Shown: piece by piece, positions 25,509 to 33,848 of the stretch
How positions within the stretch are numbered: position 1 is the first letter of the stretch
How the letters are laid out: each line of letters starts with the position of its first letter
Source: Dyadobacter soli
GTDB lineage: Bacteria; Bacteroidota; Bacteroidia; Cytophagales; Spirosomataceae
Length of the DNA: 64,000 nt
Direction of reading: 5' to 3'
Assembly: GCF_900101885.1 (NCBI RefSeq)
Contig: NZ_FNAN01000011.1
Span: 124,001 to 188,000, forward strand
Program-made: the position numbers and the translations under genes
The notes under the pieces: model-generated
Database searches by the model: none
What the model was told of the DNA's origin: nothing
The model's input: the letters and a program-made list of their open reading frames with translations, nothing else

Positions 25509-26528
25509 ATGAATCTGCCAGCAACGATGCGTGCGATGGTTCTGTCCAAGCCCGGAGAGCCATTGAATCATCTCATTGTACCCGTTCCAAAACCCGGGAC
25601 CGGCCAAGTGCTCATTAAGGTTGCCGCCTGTAGTGTCTGCCGGACCGATCTTCATATTGTAGACGGCGAATTGAAAGGGGCTATGCTTCCATTGACACCA
25701 GGACACGAGATAATGGGTACAGTAGTCGAAATCGGGAAAGGGGTGACTAAGCTGAAAATAGCCGAAATGGTAGGGATTCCATGGTTGGCTCGTACTTGCG
25801 GAAAATGCAAGTATTGTTTAACCGGCAGAGAGAATTTGTGCGATCAGGCTCTATTCACGGGCTTTTCAGTTAACGGCGGATATTGCCAGTACACTGTGGC
25901 TTTTGAACATTACTGTATCCCGCTTCCTGCTTATTATCATCATCCGTGGGCGGCGCCCCTGCTATGTGCTGGTTTAATTGGCTACCGCTCGTATAGAATG
26001 CTTGGCAGGAATAGTGAAAAAATCGGCATTTATGGTTTTGGAGCTGCTGCTCACATATTGATCCAGATTGCCGGATTTCAGAATAAAAAGGTTTACGCGT
26101 TCAGTAAAAAGGGAGATAGCGCCGCCCAATTGCTAGCAAAAGAATTGGGAGCAGTCTGGGCTGGTGATTGCTCCCAACCCGCTCCCGAAGAGCTTGACGG
26201 AGCAATCATCTTTGCGCCGGTGGGGGAGCTTATCTGCAAAGCCCTTTCAGATATCGAAAAAGGTAGCACTGTCGTCTGCGGGGGGATCCACATGAGCGAT
26301 ATCCCAGGATTTGAATATCGTTTGCTGTGGGGGGAACGAGTGGTGAGGTCAGTCGCCAATCTGACCGTCAAGGATGGGCAGGAGTATTTCCAACTGGCAA
26401 TGAGGGTTCCTCTCAAAACACAGGTTCAGTTTTATAAACTGTCACAGGCCAACCAAGCCCTAGGCGATCTCAGGGAAGGGAGAGTTTACGGTGCTGCTGT
26501 TTTGGTCATGGATGAGCAAGGAGAGTGA
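25509..26528 (+). CDS. Zinc-dependent alcohol dehydrogenase (MDR family, AdhA-like)
   Basis: A 339-residue medium-chain dehydrogenase. The catalytic zinc region is ACSVCRTDLH and GHEIMG. The structural zinc site has four cysteines in CGKCKYCLTGRENLC. The nucleotide loop is GFGAAAHILIQIAG, a variant of GxGxxG seen in the AdhA group. It interconverts alcohols and aldehydes with NAD(P)(H) in the cytoplasm, plausibly as an electron sink when oxygen is low. It is led by an FNR-like dyad and followed at 61 bp by a BON gene. A second, AdhP-type enzyme lies at 40557. Confidence 0.92.
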   Translation: MNLPATMRAMVLSKPGEPLNHLIVPVPKPGTGQVLIKVAACSVCRTDLHIVDGELKGAMLPLTPGHEIMGTVVEIGKGVTKLKIAEMVGIPWLARTCGKCKYCLTGRENLCDQALFTGFSVNGGYCQYTVAFEHYCIPLPAYYHHPWAAPLLCAGLIGYRSYRMLGRNSEKIGIYGFGAAAHILIQIAGFQNKKVYAFSKKGDSAAQLLAKELGAVWAGDCSQPAPEELDGAIIFAPVGELICKALSDIEKGSTVVCGGIHMSDIPGFEYRLLWGERVVRSVANLTVKDGQEYFQLAMRVPLKTQVQFYKLSQANQALGDLREGRVYGAAVLVMDEQGE

Positions 26529-26589
26529 TACAAATTTTAGGAATAATCTTGTTTGATGGTGATAGGATGATTGAGTAAGCAAGCGAAAG

Positions 26590-26892
26590 ATGAAAAATGA
26601 CAAAACAGATATTGTGGAAAACAAGAGCCCTGGCTCATTGATCAGCGGGGCTCTGGCAGTTGATTCTGAACTGGCCGAAAGTGTGTTTGAAATCCTGCAC
26701 GGAGATTGTATGATCGAAAGCGCCAAAATATCAGTGCGGGTTTTAAATCGCACTGTTTACCTTGAAGGTGCTGTGAATTCTGAAAACGAGCGGAATATGG
26801 CTTACCATGATGCCATCAATATTTTTGGCGTAAGAAGCGTTGTAAACTATTTGACTTTCCCATATCCCTATATAAGGGTGAATAAGGGGTAA
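26590..26892 (+). CDS. Single BON-domain protein
   Basis: A 100-residue protein whose C-terminal 70 residues form one BON domain: SAKISVRVLNRTVYLEGAVNSENE, then the helix and final strand GVRSVVNYLTF. The N-terminal 30 residues are polar. BON domains bind phospholipid or scaffold periplasmic proteins (OsmY type), but no signal peptide is visible here, so a cytoplasmic role is possible. It shares a transcript with the alcohol dehydrogenase. Related BON genes are at 45768 and 56682. Confidence 0.82.
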   Translation: MKNDKTDIVENKSPGSLISGALAVDSELAESVFEILHGDCMIESAKISVRVLNRTVYLEGAVNSENERNMAYHDAINIFGVRSVVNYLTFPYPYIRVNKG

Positions 26893-27622
26893 ATTAGTTA
26901 ATGTTCCAGGTTACAGTAAAAACTTACATAAAGCGTGAAAGATGCTTTGCTCTGCGGTATGGCGCCAGCTGAATTTAAGGTTTAACTTAACGGCCACAGT
27001 CATGGCAATTAGTGTCTGTTGGCAAGAGGTTGTTTGAGCTCATCGGCAAGATAAAGCCTTTTAAATCTGCTCCCATTTTAAAGTTCTGCCAAACTCCGTT
27101 TGGCAAATAGCTACGATCTAAATTGTAACCGTCATAACGTCTGTTGCATGGGTGCGGGAATCTTGCCCGGGTCCTGCTCAACAATCAATCAAAATCTGGT
27201 CGGTGGTCCGCTTCCATTTCGCATTTATGTAAGTTACCTGAATCTGTTACAGCAGATTATTAGTACCTGGTACAGTCAAAGGCGATACTGGGCTTTTTCC
27301 GTGGTGATCCGGCAAACATTACTGAATTGCGTATTATATATCCCGGCTAAGGTTTGACGTCGATCGGCTCGTTTAAAATTCTCACCGGCGAGCCACTGAT
27401 CCGGTAAGCGAGATAATTCCTAAGTGTAGATATTGATAACGCCGTCTTTATCCCTAATAGCTCGATTTACACCACGGCCAGGTATGATTAATATGTATTA
27501 TTGGCGATTTGTTGGCTGGAAGTCGTCTGCATATTTCCGATGAATCCTTATCGCCACATTGAAAATGTATGATAAATAAGCAGAATGTTTGCTTTGTTGA
27601 TGGATAACGGACTGCTTTTTTG
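26893..27622 (+). other. 730-bp gene-free spacer between convergent genes
   Basis: No supported gene on either strand; frames of 65-85 codons (26987-27184 minus, 27100-27357 plus) show no family resemblance. The sequence is AT-richer than its flanks and holds several imperfect hairpins. It lies between the 3' ends of the BON and DedA genes, where a promoter spacer is not needed, so it may be the decayed remains of a lost gene. Confidence 0.4.
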
Positions 27623-28204
27623 CTAGGATTTCCTGACTTTAATCACTAACCAGATAAAGACGAAGATAATAATCAAGATAAAAATCAGATGCTGGAAAGT
27701 TTGCATTTGGGACAAGACGCTAGCTAAGCCTTGATGAAAAAACACTCCACTTGCAATGTAGCCCGATACATAAAATAAGGTAGTCAGCGTGTTAACTACG
27801 AAAAAGTGCTTCCAGCCAACACCTGAGGAGGCTGCGAGAATAGGGCTAAGAAAACGGACTTTTGGGAGTAATGCGCATAAGATTAGCGTGCGTGTAGTAT
27901 GGGTTCTAAGCTGGCCTTTTAGCTCGGACAAGAGCTTACCATCGTAATTCTGAGCCAACTTACCGGTAAAACGGCGTCCTTTGCCCGAAAGGTAAAACAA
28001 AGTGTTGTCTACAATCAGCAAGCCGGCAAGTGCAAAGCCGCCAGCCACAAATAAATTGAGATGGTTGTGTTTGCAGGTATATCCCAGTGAAATCAGGGAC
28101 ACTTCTTCCGGTATGGGTGTGAACTGTTCGAAAACTAGAAACCATAGGAAAATCCCCAGATAGGAAAAGTGATGGATATATGTTGATATGTCTGTTGTTT
28201 GCAT
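27623..28204 (-). CDS. DedA-family membrane protein
   Basis: A 193-residue inner-membrane protein of the DedA/VTT family. An N-terminal re-entrant helix pair carries the FEQFTPIPEEVSLI motif (ordinarily E-x-x-x-P-x-P-x-E). SGKGRRFTG follows, then KVRFLSPILAASSGV, a version of the FxRF.P..AG motif, and a C-terminal transmembrane helix near the end. Family members flip phospholipids or undecaprenyl phosphate and support membrane potential. ATG 28204 is chosen over an in-frame TTG at 28240 that overlaps the gene before it. It is the last gene of the leftward unit from the universal stress gene at 29762. Confidence 0.88.
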   Translation of the reverse strand: MQTTDISTYIHHFSYLGIFLWFLVFEQFTPIPEEVSLISLGYTCKHNHLNLFVAGGFALAGLLIVDNTLFYLSGKGRRFTGKLAQNYDGKLLSELKGQLRTHTTRTLILCALLPKVRFLSPILAASSGVGWKHFFVVNTLTTLFYVSGYIASGVFFHQGLASVLSQMQTFQHLIFILIIIFVFIWLVIKVRKS

Positions 28205-28232
28205 TTGACGCAGCTTGCGGCTTTCAGATGAA

Positions 28233-28883
28233 TTACTCAATAGTATAACTCAGCCGGTTTGCATACACGACCGAATTGTCACTCAGAATTGCATATGCCC
28301 TGTAATAGAAGAAAGTCCTTCCCGCAATGATATCTTTCATGTAAGCATACTCATTGGTACCCAGGATCAGCTTATTATCAAAAACAACCTTGTTGTCGCT
28401 GATGGTAGGCAGCTGATTATGATTTCCCACACCTCGGAAATAGGCGGTAAATACCACCCCGTGCTCAATAATCGGCTGATCTCCAAGTTGAGTCGCCTGG
28501 ATTCTGAAAACGGTCGATTGCGTTGCCGGGCTAAACGAAAGTGTCAGTATTTGAATCTGAGAAGTTGGTATCTGGTGATCTTTGACACAAGAGGAAAGCA
28601 TTGCCATTACCAAAACCAGGAATACTAAATGAGAGGACAGTCGATGAGCGCTTGGAGGTACCTTGTTGAACGTTTTCGGCACAAGGCTACTAACCGAAGC
28701 TTGTGTGGATCCACCTTCTTTGCGTGGAGGCAGTTCTTCTGGTTGTGTTAAAGGATGTTGCTCGGGCTCGGGAACTATCTCAGGTTCATAGGGAATTTGC
28801 GGACGGACTGGGGCGTCCGGGATGAATTCGGGCTTTGCCGGCTGGCCTCCGATTTCAGGATCGATAGTCAGGATATTTTTCAT
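28233..28883 (-). CDS. Proline-rich N-terminus joined to a lipoprotein-like domain
   Basis: A 216-residue hybrid. Residues 1-58 are rich in Pro and Glu (IPYEPEIVPEPEQ, PEELPPRKEG), like a small free-standing protein often found beside stress genes in Bacteroidota. From about 80 a hydrophobic segment ending in a lipobox (VMAMLSSC, Cys near 99) begins what looks like an independent lipoprotein of unknown fold (TLSFSPATQSTVFRIQAT, GRTFFYYRAYAILSDN). The internal lipobox could not be processed normally inside a fusion. Either two genes fused in frame, or the true second start is an internal codon. It is transcribed with the universal stress gene 42 bp upstream. Confidence 0.6.
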   Translation of the reverse strand: MKNILTIDPEIGGQPAKPEFIPDAPVRPQIPYEPEIVPEPEQHPLTQPEELPPRKEGGSTQASVSSLVPKTFNKVPPSAHRLSSHLVFLVLVMAMLSSCVKDHQIPTSQIQILTLSFSPATQSTVFRIQATQLGDQPIIEHGVVFTAYFRGVGNHNQLPTISDNKVVFDNKLILGTNEYAYMKDIIAGRTFFYYRAYAILSDNSVVYANRLSYTIE

Positions 28884-28925
28884 TTCAGGGATAGGTTAAC
28901 TGTATATGTTCAGATTTTGCCCTTG

Positions 28926-29762
28926 CTAGCGGTGCGCGATGAAAAGGGGAGTCTTGAGCTGCGCCATTAAATGGTCGGCCATATCGACGCGAAGCCAGCG
29001 GGAAACCATTGATCGTTGGAAAGCACCCAGGACAACCAGCTCATCATGGTGTTTATTTTTGAGATGCTTTATGATTTCAGCAACCGGCTCGCCGTGGACT
29101 ATTTTGTAGGACGCGTCCGGGAAATGCCGCTTCATAAACTCTTTCATCAACCGGTTTTCGGGTAAATGCAAATCAAGGCGGTAGGGTTTAACGGTCAGCA
29201 CTTCAATAGGTAGTTTGCCCAGGCTTGGCAGCAAGTAGCTGAACATCTTGATAGCATATACCGAGGCGGGGCCTCCGTCATAAAGCAGGACTACTTTTTC
29301 GATATTTTCGAACTGCTGGGGTACGACCACCACCGGGCATTCCGCGTTTTCCAGCAGGTGCCTCACAAAGCTTGTCGGTACATCCTGATCGAAGCGGGAA
29401 AATGTTTCTTTTTTACAGATGATCATCAGGTCCGCATACAGACTTTCATGTAACAGTTGCGGCATGGCTGCGCTCTTGCCGTGATGGATAGTGAAATTAA
29501 TACGGGCAGATTGGCATGTTTCCGTGAACTGTGAGGCGGCATAATCCTGGACCATTTTATCGTGTTCGTCCAGCGCGCTAGTGATGTTTCCCTCCACTGT
29601 GTCTTCCAGTGTGAGGTCGTAAATTGAATAGCTATGATAATTTTTGTCCTCGTTAAAAACCCCTACCAAATGTGAGTGGGTTTCACGGGTCAGTTGGGCG
29701 GCGTACTCTGTTGTGCTTTCAGAGTACTTTAATCCGTCAATGGCGGCGATGATTTTCTTCAT
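28926..29762 (-). CDS. Universal stress protein, tandem UspA domains (subtype 1)
   Basis: A 278-residue protein with two UspA domains (about 1-145 and 150-278). The first opens MKKIIAAIDGLKYSESTTEYA. The second begins VVLLYDGGPASVYAIKMFSYLLP and carries the nucleotide-loop-like ELVVLGAFQRS and the ending KTPLFIAHR. It resembles the gene at 47136 (FSYLLP, LPLFIAHP) more than the genes at 44892 and 53331. Such proteins bind ATP or act as stress regulators in the cytoplasm. It leads a unit with the proline-rich/lipoprotein and DedA genes and has a dyad 86 bp upstream. Confidence 0.9.
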   Translation of the reverse strand: MKKIIAAIDGLKYSESTTEYAAQLTRETHSHLVGVFNEDKNYHSYSIYDLTLEDTVEGNITSALDEHDKMVQDYAASQFTETCQSARINFTIHHGKSAAMPQLLHESLYADLMIICKKETFSRFDQDVPTSFVRHLLENAECPVVVVPQQFENIEKVVLLYDGGPASVYAIKMFSYLLPSLGKLPIEVLTVKPYRLDLHLPENRLMKEFMKRHFPDASYKIVHGEPVAEIIKHLKNKHHDELVVLGAFQRSMVSRWLRVDMADHLMAQLKTPLFIAHR

Positions 29763-29794
29763 GGTCGGATGAGTGTTTGTGAAACGTTATTGGT

Positions 29795-29859
29795 TAAAGA
29801 TACAGGGCCGACTCTGGGTCAGCAGCGATGGTGATCAATGCCTGATATGATCAGCGTCA
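29795..29859 (-). promoter_or_regulatory. FNR/CRP-like dyad and -7 element before a universal stress gene
   Basis: TGATCAGCGTCA (29848-29859; read on the minus strand TGAC-GCTG-ATCA) fits TGAY-N4-RTCA exactly. TATCTTTA on the minus strand, 5' base at 29802, starts 51.5 nt from the dyad centre, 32 nt before the ATG region of the gene at 29762. Confidence 0.65.
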
Positions 29860-29934
29860 GTGCTTTGTCTGCTGCCGGGGAGCTTGCAAGTATCGTTCGA
29901 ACGCAAGAGCAGCTGCTTGCGCTAAGCCAGTCAT

Positions 29935-31134
29935 TCAGTCGGATTGGCTGTCTAATTGAAGCCTTGTGCGATGTCTGGTACCGTTCCTCACGAAGGTGAC
30001 TGTGACTTTTTGGCCGGGGTGTGACCGGGCAATCCATTCGCTGAGCTGTGCCGTAGATGCTATTTGAACATTGTCCGCTGCAATGATGATATCCCCAGGC
30101 TCCAACCCAGCTGCGCGGGCTGACCCGGCATCCTCAATATCTTCAACTAACATTCCTGCAACACGCTGCCCACTTAGCTCCGCTACTCCGGCTGCCTCCA
30201 TTTCTAAGGTTCTCATGCCAAAGCTTCCTCGTCTTGCCTTACCATAATTGAGCAGGTCGTCGGCAGTCTTTTTGACCACCTCGACCGGTATTGCGAACGA
30301 GTAGCCTGCGAATACGCCATTAGGTGATGCAATAGCGGTGATGATACCTGTTAATTTTCCATCCAGATCTACGAGCGCGCCGCCGCTATTGCCTATATTG
30401 ACAACCCCATCGGTCTGAATGAAGGACTGCAATACCCAACGAGCACTTTTTTGAGCAATATTTCGTGCTTTGAAGCTAATGATACCTTGTGTTATGGTGG
30501 AGGTAAAGTTCAGAGGGTTCCCGGCAATAAGCGCTATGTCGCCACTCATCAGAGAATCCGAATTTCCGAATTGCAAAAATGGTAATCCGCTTTCATTGAT
30601 GCTCAGCAAAGCGAGATCGGTTGCCTTGTCTGTCCCAACGATCCGTGCGGCATACGATCTGCTGTCGCTAAGTATGACTTCAATTTTGTCGGCGTTCTCA
30701 ATGACGTGATAATTGGTGATAATGTAGCCGTCTTCACTGATCAGGACTCCCGACGCGGAGCCACTTCCGTCCTTGTTGCGGTCCGCGGCTGAATGTTTGT
30801 AAGGCCCAACCACATCCTTATCGAAAAAATCAAAGTAGAAGTCCGGAATTGCTTTTGGGATTTCTTGTAAGTATGTCGTTCTGACCCGGACAGTTGATTG
30901 TGTTGCGCGTTGGGCCGCATACCTGAAATTGAAGCTGTGCATACGTTGCCGCCTTGCAGGCGGGGTTGTTTTACTGGCTGCCAATCCTTGTTTTGCAGCA
31001 AATGATTGGAGCAAAATTTTGGCAGCGGGCTTCTCTATTTGCTGACCCTGACCTTTGCAGGCCGATAGTACCACACAAAGATTCACCGCAAAAAGCCATA
31101 TGAATATTTTTCGATTAATGCGACCTGGGCTCAT
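29935..31134 (-). CDS. HtrA/Deg-like trypsin-fold protease with PDZ domain, lipoprotein
   Basis: A 399-residue protease with a lipobox (VVLSAC, Cys26), a trypsin domain with triad His143 (ITNYHVIEN), Asp173 (TDLALL) and Ser250 (IGNSGGALVD), and one PDZ domain at about 300-399 (GLEPGDIIIAADN). The oxyanion loop reads VVNIGNSGG where Deg proteases usually have INPGNSGG. It acts in the periplasm, anchored to a membrane, degrading or refolding damaged envelope proteins. It is divergent from the kinase gene at 31290 and shares a spacer with the dyad at 31222. Confidence 0.92.
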   Translation of the reverse strand: MSPGRINRKIFIWLFAVNLCVVLSACKGQGQQIEKPAAKILLQSFAAKQGLAASKTTPPARRQRMHSFNFRYAAQRATQSTVRVRTTYLQEIPKAIPDFYFDFFDKDVVGPYKHSAADRNKDGSGSASGVLISEDGYIITNYHVIENADKIEVILSDSRSYAARIVGTDKATDLALLSINESGLPFLQFGNSDSLMSGDIALIAGNPLNFTSTITQGIISFKARNIAQKSARWVLQSFIQTDGVVNIGNSGGALVDLDGKLTGIITAIASPNGVFAGYSFAIPVEVVKKTADDLLNYGKARRGSFGMRTLEMEAAGVAELSGQRVAGMLVEDIEDAGSARAAGLEPGDIIIAADNVQIASTAQLSEWIARSHPGQKVTVTFVRNGTRHRTRLQLDSQSD

Positions 31135-31168
31135 ACTCTGGCATATCTTTAAAATCCTTCCTTGTAGG

Positions 31169-31264
31169 TAAAGTTTTTAATATGGCCGCATTCTTTTTCT
31201 GATCGATGCTTGCGCGAAAGATGACCATTGTCAGCATGTTTTACATTGAGCTATGCGATATTTA
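31169..31264. promoter_or_regulatory. FNR/CRP-like dyad in the htrA-like / kinase divergent spacer
   Basis: The dyad TGACCATTGTCA occupies 31222-31233 and fits TGAY-N4-RTCA. GATATTTA at 31257-31264 starts 29.5 nt from its centre towards the kinase gene at 31290. On the minus strand AAACTTTA with 5' base 31176 starts 51.5 nt from it towards the protease gene. Confidence 0.6.
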
Positions 31265-31289
31265 TCAATGAGTTGTAAAAAGAGAAATT

Positions 31290-31796
31290 ATGATGACTCT
31301 CGTCTGTGGATTGCCTGGATCAGGCAAGAGCTATTTTGCTTCCCGACTTGCCACAAGAATAAATGCAGACTACATAAACAGTGACCGGGTTCGTAAAGAG
31401 CTGCTGGCTATGGGGAGGTACTCGCTCGAAGATAAGCTTCGTATTTACCAACATATGGCTGAAAGGGCAGGGGCGCTAGTCAGCCAGGGGAAAGACGTCG
31501 TAGTAGACGCTACATTCTATCATCATACTATGCGCGAGCTATTCACCCAAACTGCTCTGCAAAATCGGTGTCCGATCCGGTTCATTGTAATCGTGGCTTC
31601 TGAGGCACTTGTAAAAGAGCGGCTATCACGGCCAAGAACCGAGAGCGAAGCCGATCTGGGCGTATATCTGGCGATGAAGGCTCAGTTTGAAAAGTTTACC
31701 CAGCCACATCTTCGGCTGCAATCGAAAGCAGACAATATCGAACAGATGCTGGCCGCGGCAGTGGATTATTTAACCGTCACTAATGGAAAGCATTGA
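31290..31796 (+). CDS. AAA-type P-loop kinase (COG0645-like), half of an Rv2004c-like pair
   Basis: A 168-residue P-loop NTPase of the nucleoside/zeta-toxin kinase type. The Walker A motif GLPGSGKS is at 7-14, NSDRVRKEL follows, and DVVVDATFYHH near 68-78 is the Walker B-like strand. SRPRTESEADLGVY is the lid region. Its 3' end overlaps the next gene by 14 bp, so they are translationally coupled. In Mycobacterium tuberculosis Rv2004c the equivalent domains are one protein. The phosphate acceptor is unknown. Confidence 0.85.
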   Translation: MMTLVCGLPGSGKSYFASRLATRINADYINSDRVRKELLAMGRYSLEDKLRIYQHMAERAGALVSQGKDVVVDATFYHHTMRELFTQTALQNRCPIRFIVIVASEALVKERLSRPRTESEADLGVYLAMKAQFEKFTQPHLRLQSKADNIEQMLAAAVDYLTVTNGKH

Positions 31797-32799
31797 AATC
31801 AATTGCCTTGCCAGGGAGGGCAGCTTTCAGGGAATGCCGCTAAATGCGTCCCTGTTGCAGACGCATATCTCCTGGATTTTACTCAGTGGCAACAAGGCCT
31901 TTAAGATCAAAAAGCCTGTTAAACTTTCATTCCTGGATTTTTCGACAATTCAGGCTCGAAAACTAGCTTGTGAGAAGGAGCTGGAAATCAACCGGCGTTT
32001 TTCGCCTATCTATCAGGGGTTGCTTCCGGTTAAAAGGACAGGTAATACCTTTTGTATCGGCGGGGCCGGAGACGAGATTGTTGACTATGCCGTGATGATG
32101 CGCAGGCTTTCCACCGGGCGGAAAATGGATGCAATGCTGGCTGCCGGAAAGGTGGAAAGCAATCATATTGTCTCGCTGGCCAAACTGGTTGCATCATTTC
32201 ACCAGAGCGCAGGGGTAATTTCGCTACCATTACAGCTCAACGAAATGTCCACAACCTTTGATGACATTCGCACGGTGTCCGGGTTTGTAGTTGAGAATCT
32301 GGGGGCTGCATATGGCGATCTTATCGAGCATGCAGTAGCGGTCAGCACACAATTTTTGCACGTCTACCTACCACGCATGAACGAAAGGGTCAGACTTGGT
32401 TTTCGAAGGGACCTTCACGGCGATTTGCATTCGGGAAATGTCTTCCTGTACAAAAAGCCAATCCTGTTCGACTGCACCGAATACAACGACCGCTTCCGGC
32501 AGATAGATGTACTCGATGAAATCGCATTCCTTTGTATGGACCTTGAACGCTTCGGGCAGTTTTCACTTTCGGAAATGTTTATCTCGCTTTATTGCGAGGA
32601 TTTTCCCTGTTTTCAGACTGAATCAGACAACCTGATTTTTATTTACTACAAATGTCTCAGAGCCAATATCAGGGCCAAGGTTTGCGTAGTGACCGCGATG
32701 GCTACACCCGATGAGAGAAGCAGACGAGAGGCGCTGGGCTTATGCAAGAAATATCTGGACCTTTTAAGTAGTTATACTGGCCAGCTTGCAGTGCAATAG
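31783..32799 (+). CDS. Aminoglycoside phosphotransferase-like protein (COG2187-like)
   Basis: A 338-residue protein with a protein-kinase-like fold. The lysine-containing nucleotide segment LLSGNKAFKIKKPVK is near 26-46, the catalytic loop HGDLHSGNVFL near 208-218, and the metal-binding aspartate in ILFDCTEYND about residue 229. Family members are of unknown substrate and are often fused to the COG0645 kinase encoded just upstream, here as a separate overlapping gene. The pair follows an FNR-like dyad. It is one of the closest links between this island and the mycobacterial dormancy genes. Confidence 0.85.
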   Translation: MESIEINCLAREGSFQGMPLNASLLQTHISWILLSGNKAFKIKKPVKLSFLDFSTIQARKLACEKELEINRRFSPIYQGLLPVKRTGNTFCIGGAGDEIVDYAVMMRRLSTGRKMDAMLAAGKVESNHIVSLAKLVASFHQSAGVISLPLQLNEMSTTFDDIRTVSGFVVENLGAAYGDLIEHAVAVSTQFLHVYLPRMNERVRLGFRRDLHGDLHSGNVFLYKKPILFDCTEYNDRFRQIDVLDEIAFLCMDLERFGQFSLSEMFISLYCEDFPCFQTESDNLIFIYYKCLRANIRAKVCVVTAMATPDERSRREALGLCKKYLDLLSSYTGQLAVQ

Positions 32800-32859
32800 G
32801 AGGCCCTCTGGTCCATTGTGTTACCGGAATATTAGGTTGATAACCAATTGTTTTGCATA

Positions 32860-32902
32860 TGACCAAGGTCATCATTTGACAATCTGATAACGAGCAACTT
32901 TG
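32860..32902 (+). promoter_or_regulatory. FNR/CRP-like dyad and -7 element
   Basis: TGACCAAGGTCA (32860-32871) fits TGAY-N4-RTCA. CAACTTTG (32895-32902) begins 29.5 nt from the dyad centre and differs in one base from TAnnTTTG. It lies 24 bp before the ATG at 32926. Confidence 0.6.
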
Positions 32903-32925
32903 TGTAGTAACAATTCCAAGAAAAC

Positions 32926-33264
32926 ATGCTACGCTATCTGCTTTTCGCGCTTTTGTTGCTTCACGGAGCTTTTCATTTGGCAGGTTTTTTTGCCCCGGTC
33001 GCTGGCCGTGTGATGGCGATTGACAGAGCACCCGGTATTTATTGGGCCGCCTGTTCGGCCCTGTTCGGACTTACCGCGCTTCTATTGATCCTGCATGAAA
33101 AGCACTGGACTTGGGTAGCGCTTCTGGCGGCCCTTACCTCGCAGGTGCTTATCGCATCGGCTTGGGAGCAGGCGCGTTTTGGGACCGTGCCTAATATAGT
33201 GATCGTATTGGTGGTACTGGCGTTGCTATTTGTCAAAGAGGCGCCCGTAATGTTTCGGGATTGA
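32926..33264 (+). CDS. Hypothetical membrane protein
   Basis: A 112-residue protein with four predicted hydrophobic segments (about 1-27, 39-57, 62-80 and 87-104) and few charged residues. I do not recognise the family. It sits directly downstream of a well-placed dyad and -7 element. Its stop overlaps by 4 bp the first possible start of the next frame, whose real start is at 33303. Co-transcription with the DinB-like gene is likely. Confidence 0.7.
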   Translation: MLRYLLFALLLLHGAFHLAGFFAPVAGRVMAIDRAPGIYWAACSALFGLTALLLILHEKHWTWVALLAALTSQVLIASAWEQARFGTVPNIVIVLVVLALLFVKEAPVMFRD

Positions 33265-33302
33265 CCTTCAAATTTACTTCAAACACTTACTGGAAATATC
33301 TG

Positions 33303-33806
33303 ATGACTTCCTTTACTACTACTCAAACCTTATTGGCATTGTGGCGCGAGGCCCGCACACGATTTTCCGATCAACTGCCGGCATTAACAGAACAGGATTT
33401 AACAAAAAGACTGCCAGGGACGCAAAATAGTGTGGGTTTTCTGATCAGGCATATCGGCGAGGTTGAGATGCTTTTTGTGAAAAATGTCTTCGGGGAGCAT
33501 GTCCAGGTGAAAGCCAAAACCTTGATTGCGCAGCATGATACCGGGGAATGGACTGATCTGGATGATTTGCTCTCTTTTGTGCGCCAGTCAGTCGACGCGC
33601 TTGAATCGGTGATTTCCGAGCAGACCGAGCAGGATTGGCATCGTGAAATTGTGACACGGGAATTTGGTAAGAAGACACTGGCCGAGTCGCTGGGCAGGAT
33701 CATTTCGCATACCGCTCATCATGGTGGTCAAGTGGCCGTGATTCTTAAATATGCCGCTGCCCAGCCATCGATGACATTGGAAGTGGAGGTTGATGCCGGG
33801 GAGTAG
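33303..33806 (+). CDS. DinB-family protein
   Basis: A 167-residue four-helix-bundle protein of the DinB/YfiT type. The metal ligands are the His in GFLIRHIGEVEM and the HxxxH pair in ISHTAHHGGQ, as in Zn- or Ni-binding members. Some relatives are thiol transferases that use bacillithiol or mycothiol. ATG 33303 is taken because the preceding 14 codons overlap the upstream gene and lack homology. It is probably co-transcribed with the membrane gene 39 bp upstream. The role in stress is inferred from position only. Confidence 0.85.
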   Translation: MTSFTTTQTLLALWREARTRFSDQLPALTEQDLTKRLPGTQNSVGFLIRHIGEVEMLFVKNVFGEHVQVKAKTLIAQHDTGEWTDLDDLLSFVRQSVDALESVISEQTEQDWHREIVTREFGKKTLAESLGRIISHTAHHGGQVAVILKYAAAQPSMTLEVEVDAGE

Positions 33807-33848
33807 TGTCATCCAACCCGGTACTATCACTTTTAACCCTTAAAATTT

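Noticed and set aside
27100-27357. 85-codon frame in the gene-free spacer as a gene
   Set aside because: Cys/Asn-rich, with no recognisable domain, and the frame is only a chance opening.
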